Shown: piece by piece, positions 53,111 to 62,158 of the stretch | Position numbering within the stretch: the stretch's first letter is position 1 | How the letters are laid out: each line of letters begins with the position of its first letter | From: Loxodes magnus | Lineage: Eukaryota > Ciliophora > Karyorelictea > Loxodida > Loxodidae | DNA length: 64,000 nucleotides | Assembly: GCA_946699065.1 (NCBI GenBank) | Contig: CAMPDV010000116.1 | Location: 1-64,000 of the forward strand | Direction: 5' to 3' | Notes under the pieces: model-generated | The model's database searches: none | Seen by the model: the letters and a program-made list of their open reading frames with translations, nothing else | Told to the model about the DNA's origin: nothing | Position numbers and translations under genes: made by a program

Positions 53111-56100
53111 TCATACATAACTAGTGTGACCACTCATGGTCTTACAGGTACCTGTCTTGACGTTGCATAGTCTCACCGTCTTATCATCACTTCCCGATAC
53201 GATGAACTCTGAATCACTGGATATAGCCACAGCATATACATAACTAGTGTGACCACTCATGGTCTTACAGGTACCTGTCTTGACGTTGCATAGTCTCACC
53301 GTCTTATCATCACTTGCCGATACGATGAACTCTGAATCACTGGATATAGCCAAAGCAGAAACATAACTAGTGTGACCACTCATGGTCTTACAGGTACCTG
53401 TCTTGACGTCCCATAGTCTCACCGTATAATCATAACTTCCCGATACGATGAACTCTGAATCACTGGATATAGCCACAGCATATACATAACTAGTGTGACC
53501 ACTCATGGTCTTACAGGTACCTGTCTTGACGTTCCATAGTCTCACCGTCTTATCATGACTTCCAGATACGATGAACTCTGAATCACTGGATATAGCCACA
53601 GATGATACATAACTAGTGTGACCACTCATGGTCTTACAGGTACCTGTCTTGACGTCCCATAGTCTCACCGTATAATCATAACTTCCCGATACGATGAACT
53701 CTGAATCACTGGATATAGCCACAGCATATACATAACTAGTGTGACCACTCATGGTCTTACAGGTACCTGTCTTGACGTTCCATAGTCTCACCGTCTCATC
53801 TATACTTGCCGATACGATGAACTCTGAATCACTGGATATAGCCACAGCAGATACATAACTTGTGTGACCACTCATGGTCTTACAGGTACCTGTCTTGACG
53901 TCCCATAGTCTCACCGTATAATCATAACTTCCCGATACGATGAACTCTGAATCACTGGATATAGCCACAGCATATACATAACTAGTGTGACCACTCATGG
54001 TCTTACAGGTACCTGTCTTGACGTCCCATAGTCTCACCGTATAATCATAACTTCCCGATACGATGAACTCTGAATCACTGGATATAGCCACAGCATATAC
54101 ATAACTAGTGTGACCACTCATGGTCTTACAGGTACCTGTCTTGACGTCCCATAGTCTCACCGTATAATCATAACTTCCCGATACGATGAACTCTGAATCA
54201 CTGGATATAGCCACAGCAGATACATAACTTGTGTGACCACTCATGGTCTTACAGGTACCTGTCTTGACGTTCCATAGTCTCACCGTATAATCATAACTTC
54301 CCGATACGATGAACTCTGAATCACTGGATATAGCCACAGCATATACATAACTAGTGTGACCACTCATGGTCTTACAGGTACCTGTCTTGACGTCCCATAG
54401 TCTCACCGTATAATCATAACTTCCCGATACGATGAACTCTGAATCACTGGATATAGCCACAGCAGATACATAACTTGTGTGACCACTCATGGTCTTACAG
54501 GTACCTGTCTTGACGTCCCATAGTCTCACCGTATAATCATAACTTCCCGATACGATGAACTCTGAATCACTGGATATAGCCACAGCATATACATAACTAG
54601 TGTGACCACTCATGGTCTTACAGGTACCTGTCTTGACGTTCCATAGTCTCACCGTCTTATCATGACTTCCAGATACGATGAACTCTGAATCACTGGATAT
54701 AGCCACAGATGATACATAACTAGTGTGACCACTCATGGTCTTACAGGTACCTGTCTTGACGTTCCATAGTCTCACCGTCTTATCATGACTTCCCGATACG
54801 ATGAACTCTGAATCACTGGATATAGCCACAGCATATACATAACTAGTGTGACCACTCATGGTCTTACAGGTACCTGTCTTGACGTTGCATAGTCTCACCG
54901 TCTTATCATGACTTCCCGATACGATGAACTCTGAATCACTGGATATAGCCACAGCATATACATAACTAGTGTGACCACTCATGGTCTTACAGGTACCTGT
55001 CTTGACGTTCCATAGTCTCACCGTCTTATCATGACTTCCCGATACGATGAACTCTGAATCACTGGATATAGCCACAGCATATACATAACTAGTGTGACCA
55101 CTCATGGTCTTACAGGTACCTGTCTTGACGTTCCATAGTCTCACCGTCTTATCATCACTTCCCGATACGATGAACTCTGAATCACTGGATATAGCCACAG
55201 ATGATACATAACTAGTGTGACCACTCATGGTCTTACAGGTACCTGTCTTGACGTCCCATAGTCTCACCGTATAATCATAACTTCCCGATACGATGAACTC
55301 TGAATCACTGGATATAGCCACAGCATATACATAACTAGTGTGACCACTCATGGTCTTACAGGTACCTGTCTTGACGTCCCATAGTCTCACCGTATAATCA
55401 TAACTTCCCGATACGATGAACTCTGAATCACTGGATATAGCCACAGCATATACATAACTAGTGTGACCACTCATGGTCTTACAGGTACCTGTCTTGACGT
55501 CCCATAGTCTCACCGTATAATCATAACTTCCCGATACGATGAACTCTGAATCACTGGATATAGCCACAGCATATACATAACTAGTGTGACCACTCATGGT
55601 CTTACAGGTACCTGTCTTGACGTTCCATAGTCTCACCGTATAATCATAACTTCCCGATACGATGAACTCTGAATCACTGGATATAGCCACAGCATATACA
55701 TAACTAGTGTGACCACTCATGGTCTTACAGGTACCTGTCTTGACGTCCCATAGTCTCACCGTATAATCATAACTTCCCGATACGATGAACTCTGAATCAC
55801 TGGATATAGCCACAGCAGATACATAACTTGTGTGACCACTCATGGTCTTACAGGTACCTGTCTTGACGTCCCATAGTCTCACCGTATAATCATAACTTCC
55901 CGATACGATGAACTCTGAATCACTGGATATAGCCACAGCATATACATAACTAGTGTGACCACTCATGGTCTTACAGGTACCTGTCTTGACGTTCCATAGT
56001 CTCACCGTCTTATCATGACTTCCAGATACGATGAACTCTGAATCACTGGATATAGCCACAGATGATACATAACTAGTGTGACCACTCATGGTCTTACAGG

Positions 56101-59100
56101 TACCTGTCTTGACGTTCCATAGTCTCACCGTCTTATCATGACTTCCCGATACGATGAACTCTGAATCACTGGATATAGCCACAGCATATACATAACTAGT
56201 GTGACCACTCATGGTCTTACAGGTACCTGTCTTGACGTTGCATAGTCTCACCGTCTTATCATGACTTCCCGATACGATGAACTCTGAATCACTGGATATA
56301 GCCACAGCATATACATAACTAGTGTGACCACTCATGGTCTTACAGGTACCTGTCTTGACGTTGCATAGTCTCACCGTCTTATCATCACTTGCCGATACGA
56401 TGAACTCTGAATCACTGGATATAGCCAAAGCAGAAACATAACTAGTGTGACCACTCATGGTCTTACAGGTACCTGTCTTGACGTCCCATAGTCTCACCGT
56501 ATAATCATAACTTCCCGATACGATGAACTCTGAATCACTGGATATAGCCACAGCATATACATAACTAGTGTGACCACTCATGGTCTTACAGGTACCTGTC
56601 TTGACGTTCCATAGTCTCACCGTCTTATCATCACTTCCCGATACGATGAACTCTGAATCACTGGATATAGCCACAGCATATACATAACTAGTGTGACCAC
56701 TCATGGTCTTACAGGTACCTGTCTTGACGTTCCATAGTCTCACCGTCTTATCATGACTTCCAGATACGATGAACTCTGAATCACTGGATATAGCCACAGA
56801 TGATACATAACTAGTGTGACCACTCATGGTCTTACAGGTACCTGTCTTGACGTTCCATAGTCTCACCGTCTTATCATCACTTCCCGATACGATGAACTCT
56901 GAATCACTGGATATAGCCACAGCAGATACATAACTTGTGTGACCACTCATGGTCTTACAGGTACCTGTCTTGACGTCCCATAGTCTCACCGTATAATCAT
57001 AACTTCCCGATACGATGAACTCTGAATCACTGGATATAGCCACAGCATATACATAACTAGTGTGACCACTCATGGTCTTACAGGTACCTGTCTTGACGTT
57101 CCATAGTCTCACCGTCTTATCATCACTTGCCGATACGATGAACTCTGAATCACTGGATATAGCCAAAGCAGAAACATAACTAGTGTGACCACTCATGGTC
57201 TTACAGGTACCTGTCTTGACGTCCCATAGTCTCACCGTATAATCATAACTTCCCGATACGATGAACTCTGAATCACTGGATATAGCCACAGCAGATACAT
57301 AACTTGTGTGACCACTCATGGTCTTACAGGTACCTGTCTTGACGTCCCATAGTCTCACCGTATTATCATGACTTCCCGATACGATGAACTCTGAATCACT
57401 GGATATAGCCACAGATGATACATAACTAGTGTGACCACTCATGGTCTTACAGGTACCTGTCTTGACGTCCCATAGTCTCACCGTATAATCATAACTTCCC
57501 GATACGATGAACTCTGAATCACTGGATATAGCCACAGCATATACATAACTAGTGTGACCACTCATGGTCTTACAGGTACCTGTCTTGACGTCCCATAGTC
57601 TCACCGTATTATCATGACTTCCCGATACGATGAACTCTGAATCACTGGATATAGCCACAGATGATACATAACTAGTGTGACCACTCATGGTCTTACAGGT
57701 ACCTGTCTTGACGTCCCATAGTCTCACCGTATTATCATGACTTCCCGATACGATGAACTCTGAATCACTGGATATAGCCACAGCATATACATAACTAGTG
57801 TGACCACTCATGGTCTTACAGGTACCTGTCTTGACGTCCCATAGTCTCACCGTATAATCATGACTTCCAGATACGATGAACTCTGAATCACTGGATATAG
57901 CCACAGCATATACATAACTAGTGTGACCACTCATGGTCTTACAGGTACCTGTCTTGACGTTCCATAGTCTCACCGTCTTATCATGACTTCCCGATACGAT
58001 GAACTCTGAATCACTGGATATAGCCACAGCATATACATAACTAGTGTGACCACTCATGGTCTTACAGGTACCTGTCTTGACGTTGCATAGTCTCACCGTC
58101 TTATCATGACTTCCCGATACGATGAACTCTGAATCACTGGATATAGCCACAGCATATACATAACTAGTGTGACCACTCATGGTCTTACAGGTACCTGTCT
58201 TGACGTTGCATAGTCTCACCGTCTTATCATCACTTGCTGATACGATGAACTCTGAATCACTGGATATAGCCAAAGCAGAAACATAACTAGTGTGACCACT
58301 CATGGTCTTACAGGTACCTGTCTTGACGTCCCATAGTCTCACCGTATAATCATAACTTCCCGATACGATGAACTCTGAATCACTGGATATAGCCACAGCA
58401 TATACATAACTAGTGTGACCACTCATGGTCTTACAGGTACCTGTCTTGACGTCCCATAGTCTCACCGTATAATCATGACTTCCAGATACGATGAACTCTG
58501 AATCACTGGATATAGCCACAGCATATACATAACTAGTGTGACCACTCATGGTCTTACAGGTACCTGTCTTGACGTTCCATAGTCTCACCGTCTTATCATG
58601 ACTTCCCGATACGATGAACTCTGAATCACTGGATATAGCCACAGCATATACATAACTAGTGTGACCACTCATGGTCTTACAGGTACCTGTCTTGACGTCC
58701 CATAGTCTCACCGTATAATCATAACTTCCCGATACGATGAACTCTGAATCACTGGATATAGCCACAGCATATACATAACTAGTGTGACCACTCATGGTCT
58801 TACAGGTACCTGTCTTGACGTCCCATAGTCTCACCGTATAATCATAACTTCCCGATACGATGAACTCTGAATCACTGGATATAGCCACAGCATATACATA
58901 ACTAGTGTGACCACTCATGGTCTTACAGGTACCTGTCTTGACGTTCCATAGTCTCACCGTCTTATCATGACTTCCCGATACGATGAACTCTGAATCACTG
59001 GATATAGCCACAGCATATACATAACTAGTGTGACCACTCATGGTCTTACAGGTACCTGTCTTGACGTCCCATAGTCTCACCGTATAATCATAACTTCCCG

Positions 59101-59695
59101 ATACGATGAACTCTGAATCACTGGATATAGCCACAGCATATACATAACTAGTGTGACCACTCATGGTCTTACAGGTACCTGTCTTGACGTTCCATAGTCT
59201 CACCGTCTTATCATCACTTCCCGATACGATGAACTCTGAATCACTGGATATAGCCACAGATGATACATAACTAGTGTGACCACTCATGGTCTTACAGGTA
59301 CCTGTCTTGACGTTCCATAGTCTCACCGTCTTATCATGACTTCCAGATACGATGAACTCTGAATCACTGGATATAGCCACAGCATATACATAACTAGTGT
59401 GACCACTCATGGTCTTACAGGTACCTGTCTTGACGTCCCATAGTCTCACCGTATTATCATGACTTCCCGATACGATGAACTCTGAATCACTGGAAATAGC
59501 CACAGCATATACATAACTAGTGTGACCACTCATGGTCTTACAGGTACCTGTCTTGACGTCCCATAGTCTCACCGTCTTATCATGACTTCCCGATACGATG
59601 AACTCTGAATCACTGGATATAGCCACAGCATATACATAACTAGTGTGACCACTCATGGTCTTACAGGTACCTGTCTTGACGTCCCATAGTCTCAC
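53111..59695 (-). CDS. Second longest open WD40 segment, 2194 aa (53.5 units)
   Basis: Fifty-three units (6.6 kb) free of stops and frameshifts, from V-TGA-S at 53111 to N-D-TAG at 59699. Y-D-Y units dominate. Leu-Cys-Asn units often sit beside S-A-L-A/S-A-S units (53352, 56427, 58272), a linked block repeated at multiples of 123 bp. No start signal. With 7337-15451 it is the best candidate for constrained coding sequence. Confidence 0.55.
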   Translation of the reverse strand: MRLWDVKTGTCKTMSGHTSYVYAVAISSDSEFIVSGSHDKTVRLWDVKTGTCKTMSGHTSYVYAVAISSDSEFIVSGSHDNTVRLWDVKTGTCKTMSGHTSYVYAVAISSDSEFIVSGSHDKTVRLWNVKTGTCKTMSGHTSYVSSVAISSDSEFIVSGSDDKTVRLWNVKTGTCKTMSGHTSYVYAVAISSDSEFIVSGSYDYTVRLWDVKTGTCKTMSGHTSYVYAVAISSDSEFIVSGSHDKTVRLWNVKTGTCKTMSGHTSYVYAVAISSDSEFIVSGSYDYTVRLWDVKTGTCKTMSGHTSYVYAVAISSDSEFIVSGSYDYTVRLWDVKTGTCKTMSGHTSYVYAVAISSDSEFIVSGSHDKTVRLWNVKTGTCKTMSGHTSYVYAVAISSDSEFIVSGSHDYTVRLWDVKTGTCKTMSGHTSYVYAVAISSDSEFIVSGSYDYTVRLWDVKTGTCKTMSGHTSYVSALAISSDSEFIVSASDDKTVRLCNVKTGTCKTMSGHTSYVYAVAISSDSEFIVSGSHDKTVRLCNVKTGTCKTMSGHTSYVYAVAISSDSEFIVSGSHDKTVRLWNVKTGTCKTMSGHTSYVYAVAISSDSEFIVSGSHDYTVRLWDVKTGTCKTMSGHTSYVYAVAISSDSEFIVSGSHDNTVRLWDVKTGTCKTMSGHTSYVSSVAISSDSEFIVSGSHDNTVRLWDVKTGTCKTMSGHTSYVYAVAISSDSEFIVSGSYDYTVRLWDVKTGTCKTMSGHTSYVSSVAISSDSEFIVSGSHDNTVRLWDVKTGTCKTMSGHTSYVSAVAISSDSEFIVSGSYDYTVRLWDVKTGTCKTMSGHTSYVSALAISSDSEFIVSASDDKTVRLWNVKTGTCKTMSGHTSYVYAVAISSDSEFIVSGSYDYTVRLWDVKTGTCKTMSGHTSYVSAVAISSDSEFIVSGSDDKTVRLWNVKTGTCKTMSGHTSYVSSVAISSDSEFIVSGSHDKTVRLWNVKTGTCKTMSGHTSYVYAVAISSDSEFIVSGSDDKTVRLWNVKTGTCKTMSGHTSYVYAVAISSDSEFIVSGSYDYTVRLWDVKTGTCKTMSGHTSYVSALAISSDSEFIVSASDDKTVRLCNVKTGTCKTMSGHTSYVYAVAISSDSEFIVSGSHDKTVRLCNVKTGTCKTMSGHTSYVYAVAISSDSEFIVSGSHDKTVRLWNVKTGTCKTMSGHTSYVSSVAISSDSEFIVSGSHDKTVRLWNVKTGTCKTMSGHTSYVYAVAISSDSEFIVSGSYDYTVRLWDVKTGTCKTMSGHTSYVSAVAISSDSEFIVSGSYDYTVRLWDVKTGTCKTMSGHTSYVYAVAISSDSEFIVSGSYDYTVRLWNVKTGTCKTMSGHTSYVYAVAISSDSEFIVSGSYDYTVRLWDVKTGTCKTMSGHTSYVYAVAISSDSEFIVSGSYDYTVRLWDVKTGTCKTMSGHTSYVYAVAISSDSEFIVSGSYDYTVRLWDVKTGTCKTMSGHTSYVSSVAISSDSEFIVSGSDDKTVRLWNVKTGTCKTMSGHTSYVYAVAISSDSEFIVSGSHDKTVRLWNVKTGTCKTMSGHTSYVYAVAISSDSEFIVSGSHDKTVRLCNVKTGTCKTMSGHTSYVYAVAISSDSEFIVSGSHDKTVRLWNVKTGTCKTMSGHTSYVSSVAISSDSEFIVSGSHDKTVRLWNVKTGTCKTMSGHTSYVYAVAISSDSEFIVSGSYDYTVRLWDVKTGTCKTMSGHTSYVSAVAISSDSEFIVSGSYDYTVRLWDVKTGTCKTMSGHTSYVYAVAISSDSEFIVSGSYDYTVRLWNVKTGTCKTMSGHTSYVSAVAISSDSEFIVSGSYDYTVRLWDVKTGTCKTMSGHTSYVYAVAISSDSEFIVSGSYDYTVRLWDVKTGTCKTMSGHTSYVYAVAISSDSEFIVSGSYDYTVRLWDVKTGTCKTMSGHTSYVSAVAISSDSEFIVSASIDETVRLWNVKTGTCKTMSGHTSYVYAVAISSDSEFIVSGSYDYTVRLWDVKTGTCKTMSGHTSYVSSVAISSDSEFIVSGSHDKTVRLWNVKTGTCKTMSGHTSYVYAVAISSDSEFIVSGSYDYTVRLWDVKTGTCKTMSGHTSYVSALAISSDSEFIVSASDDKTVRLCNVKTGTCKTMSGHTSYVYAVAISSDSEFIVSGSDDKTVRLCNVKTGTCKTMSGHTSYV

Positions 59696-59698
59696 CGT

Positions 59699-61171
59699 CT
59701 AATCATTACTTCCCGATACGATGAACTCTGAATCACTGGATATAGCCACAGCATATACATAACTAGTGTGACCACTCATGGTCTTACAGGTACCTGTCTT
59801 GACGTTCCATAGTCTCACCGTCTTATCATCACTTCCCGATACGATGAACTCTGAATCACTGGATATAGCCACAGATGATACATAACTAGTGTGACCACTC
59901 ATGGTCTTACAGGTACCTGTCTTGACGTCCCATAGTCTCACCGTATAATCATAACTTCCCGATACGATGAACTCTGAATCACTGGAAATAGCCACAGCAT
60001 ATACATAACTAGTGTGACCACTCATGGTCTTACAGGTACCTGTCTTGACGTTCCATAGTCTCACCGTCTTATCATGACTTCCCGATACGATGAACTCTGA
60101 ATCACTGGATATAGCCACAGCATATACATAACTAGTGTGACCACTCATGGTCTTACAGGTACCTGTCTTGACGTCCCATAGTCTCACCGTCTCATCTATA
60201 CTTGCCGATACGATGAACTCTGAATCACTGGATATAGCCACAGCAGATACATAACTTGTGTGACCACTCATGGTCTTACAGGTACCTGTCTTGACGTCCC
60301 ATAGTCTCACCGTCTTATCATGACTTCCAGATACGATGAACTCTGAATCACTGGATATAGCCACAGCATATACATAACTAGTGTGACCACTCATGGTCTT
60401 ACAGGTACCTGTCTTGACGTCCCATAGTCTCACCGTATTATCATGACTTCCCGATACGATGAACTCTGAATCACTGGATATAGCCACAGCATATACATAA
60501 CTAGTGTGACCACTCGTGGTCTTACAGGTACCTGTCTTGACGTCCCATAGTCTCACCGTCTTATCATGACTTCCAGATACGATGAACTCTGAATCACTGG
60601 ATATAGCCACAGCATATACATAACTAGTGTGACCACTCATGGTCTTACAGGTACCTGTCTTGACGTTCCATAGTCTCACCGTCTTATCATCACTTCCCGA
60701 TACGATGAACTCTGAATCACTGGATATAGCCACAGCAGATACATAACTAGTGTGACCACTCATGGTCTTACAGGTACCTGTCTTGACGTCCCATAGTCTC
60801 ACCGTCTTATCATCACTTCCCGATACGATGAACTCTGAATCACTGGATATAGCCACAGCAGATACATAACTAGTGTGACCACTCATGGTCTTACAGGTAC
60901 CTGTCTTGACGTTCCATAGTCTCACCGTCTTATCATGACTTCCAGATACGATGAACTCTGAATCACTGGATATAGCCACAGCATATACATAACTAGTGTG
61001 ACCACTCATGGTCTTACAGGTACCTGTCTTGACGTTCCATAGTCTCACCGTCTTATCATGACTTCCCGATACGATGAACTCTGAATCACTGGATATAGCC
61101 ACAGCAGATACATAACTAGTGTGACCACTCATGGTCTTACAGGTACCTGTCTTGACGTCCCATAGTCTCAC
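59699..61171 (-). CDS. WD40-repeat open segment, 490 aa (12 units)
   Basis: Between N-D-TAG at 59699 and 61175, twelve units apart. The four downstream units match those of the next segment at 1476 bp; the four upstream units match its upstream end at 984 bp (eight units). Confidence 0.45.
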   Translation of the reverse strand: MRLWDVKTGTCKTMSGHTSYVSAVAISSDSEFIVSGSHDKTVRLWNVKTGTCKTMSGHTSYVYAVAISSDSEFIVSGSHDKTVRLWNVKTGTCKTMSGHTSYVSAVAISSDSEFIVSGSDDKTVRLWDVKTGTCKTMSGHTSYVSAVAISSDSEFIVSGSDDKTVRLWNVKTGTCKTMSGHTSYVYAVAISSDSEFIVSGSHDKTVRLWDVKTGTCKTTSGHTSYVYAVAISSDSEFIVSGSHDNTVRLWDVKTGTCKTMSGHTSYVYAVAISSDSEFIVSGSHDKTVRLWDVKTGTCKTMSGHTSYVSAVAISSDSEFIVSASIDETVRLWDVKTGTCKTMSGHTSYVYAVAISSDSEFIVSGSHDKTVRLWNVKTGTCKTMSGHTSYVYAVAISSDSEFIVSGSYDYTVRLWDVKTGTCKTMSGHTSYVSSVAISSDSEFIVSGSDDKTVRLWNVKTGTCKTMSGHTSYVYAVAISSDSEFIVSGSND

Positions 61172-61174
61172 CGT

Positions 61175-62155
61175 CTAATCATTACTTCCCGATACGATGA
61201 ACTCTGAATCACTGGATATAGCCACAGCATATACATAACTAGTGTGACCACTCATGGTCTTACAGGTACCTGTCTTGACGTTCCATAGTCTCACCGTCTT
61301 ATCATCACTTCCCGATACGATGAACTCTGAATCACTGGATATAGCCACAGATGATACATAACTAGTGTGACCACTCATGGTCTTACAGGTACCTGTCTTG
61401 ACGTCCCATAGTCTCACCGTATAATCATAACTTCCCGATACGATGAACTCTGAATCACTGGATATAGCCACAGCATATACATAACTAGTGTGACCACTCA
61501 TGGTCTTACAGGTACCTGTCTTGACGTTCCATAGTCTCACCGTCTTATCATGACTTCCAGATACGATGAACTCTGAATCACTGGATATAGCCACAGCATA
61601 TACATAACTAGTGTGACCACTCATGGTCTTACAGGTACCTGTCTTGACGTTCCATAGTCTCACCGTCTTATCATGACTTCCCGATACGATGAACTCTGAA
61701 TCACTGGATATAGCCACAGCAGATACATAACTAGTGTGACCACTCATGGTCTTACAGGTACCTGTCTTGACGTCCCATAGTCTCACCGTCTTATCATCAC
61801 TTCCCGATACGATGAACTCTGAATCACTGGATATAGCCACAGCAGATACATAACTAGTGTGACCACTCATGGTCTTACAGGTACCTGTCTTGACGTTCCA
61901 TAGTCTCACCGTCTTATCATGACTTCCAGATACGATGAACTCTGAATCACTGGATATAGCCACAGCATATACATAACTAGTGTGACCACTCATGGTCTTA
62001 CAGGTACCTGTCTTGACGTTCCATAGTCTCACCGTCTTATCATGACTTCCCGATACGATGAACTCTGAATCACTGGATATAGCCACAGCAGATACATAAC
62101 TAGTGTGACCACTCATGGTCTTACAGGTACCTGTCTTGACGTCCCATAGTCTCAC
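61175..62155 (-). CDS. WD40-repeat open segment, 326 aa (8 units)
   Basis: Eight units between N-D-TAG codons at 61175 and 62159. Both ends are near copies of the ends of 59699-61171, so this segment looks like a duplicated version of it with four units fewer. Confidence 0.45.
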   Translation of the reverse strand: MRLWDVKTGTCKTMSGHTSYVSAVAISSDSEFIVSGSHDKTVRLWNVKTGTCKTMSGHTSYVYAVAISSDSEFIVSGSHDKTVRLWNVKTGTCKTMSGHTSYVSAVAISSDSEFIVSGSDDKTVRLWDVKTGTCKTMSGHTSYVSAVAISSDSEFIVSGSHDKTVRLWNVKTGTCKTMSGHTSYVYAVAISSDSEFIVSGSHDKTVRLWNVKTGTCKTMSGHTSYVYAVAISSDSEFIVSGSYDYTVRLWDVKTGTCKTMSGHTSYVSSVAISSDSEFIVSGSDDKTVRLWNVKTGTCKTMSGHTSYVYAVAISSDSEFIVSGSND

Positions 62156-62158
62156 CGT

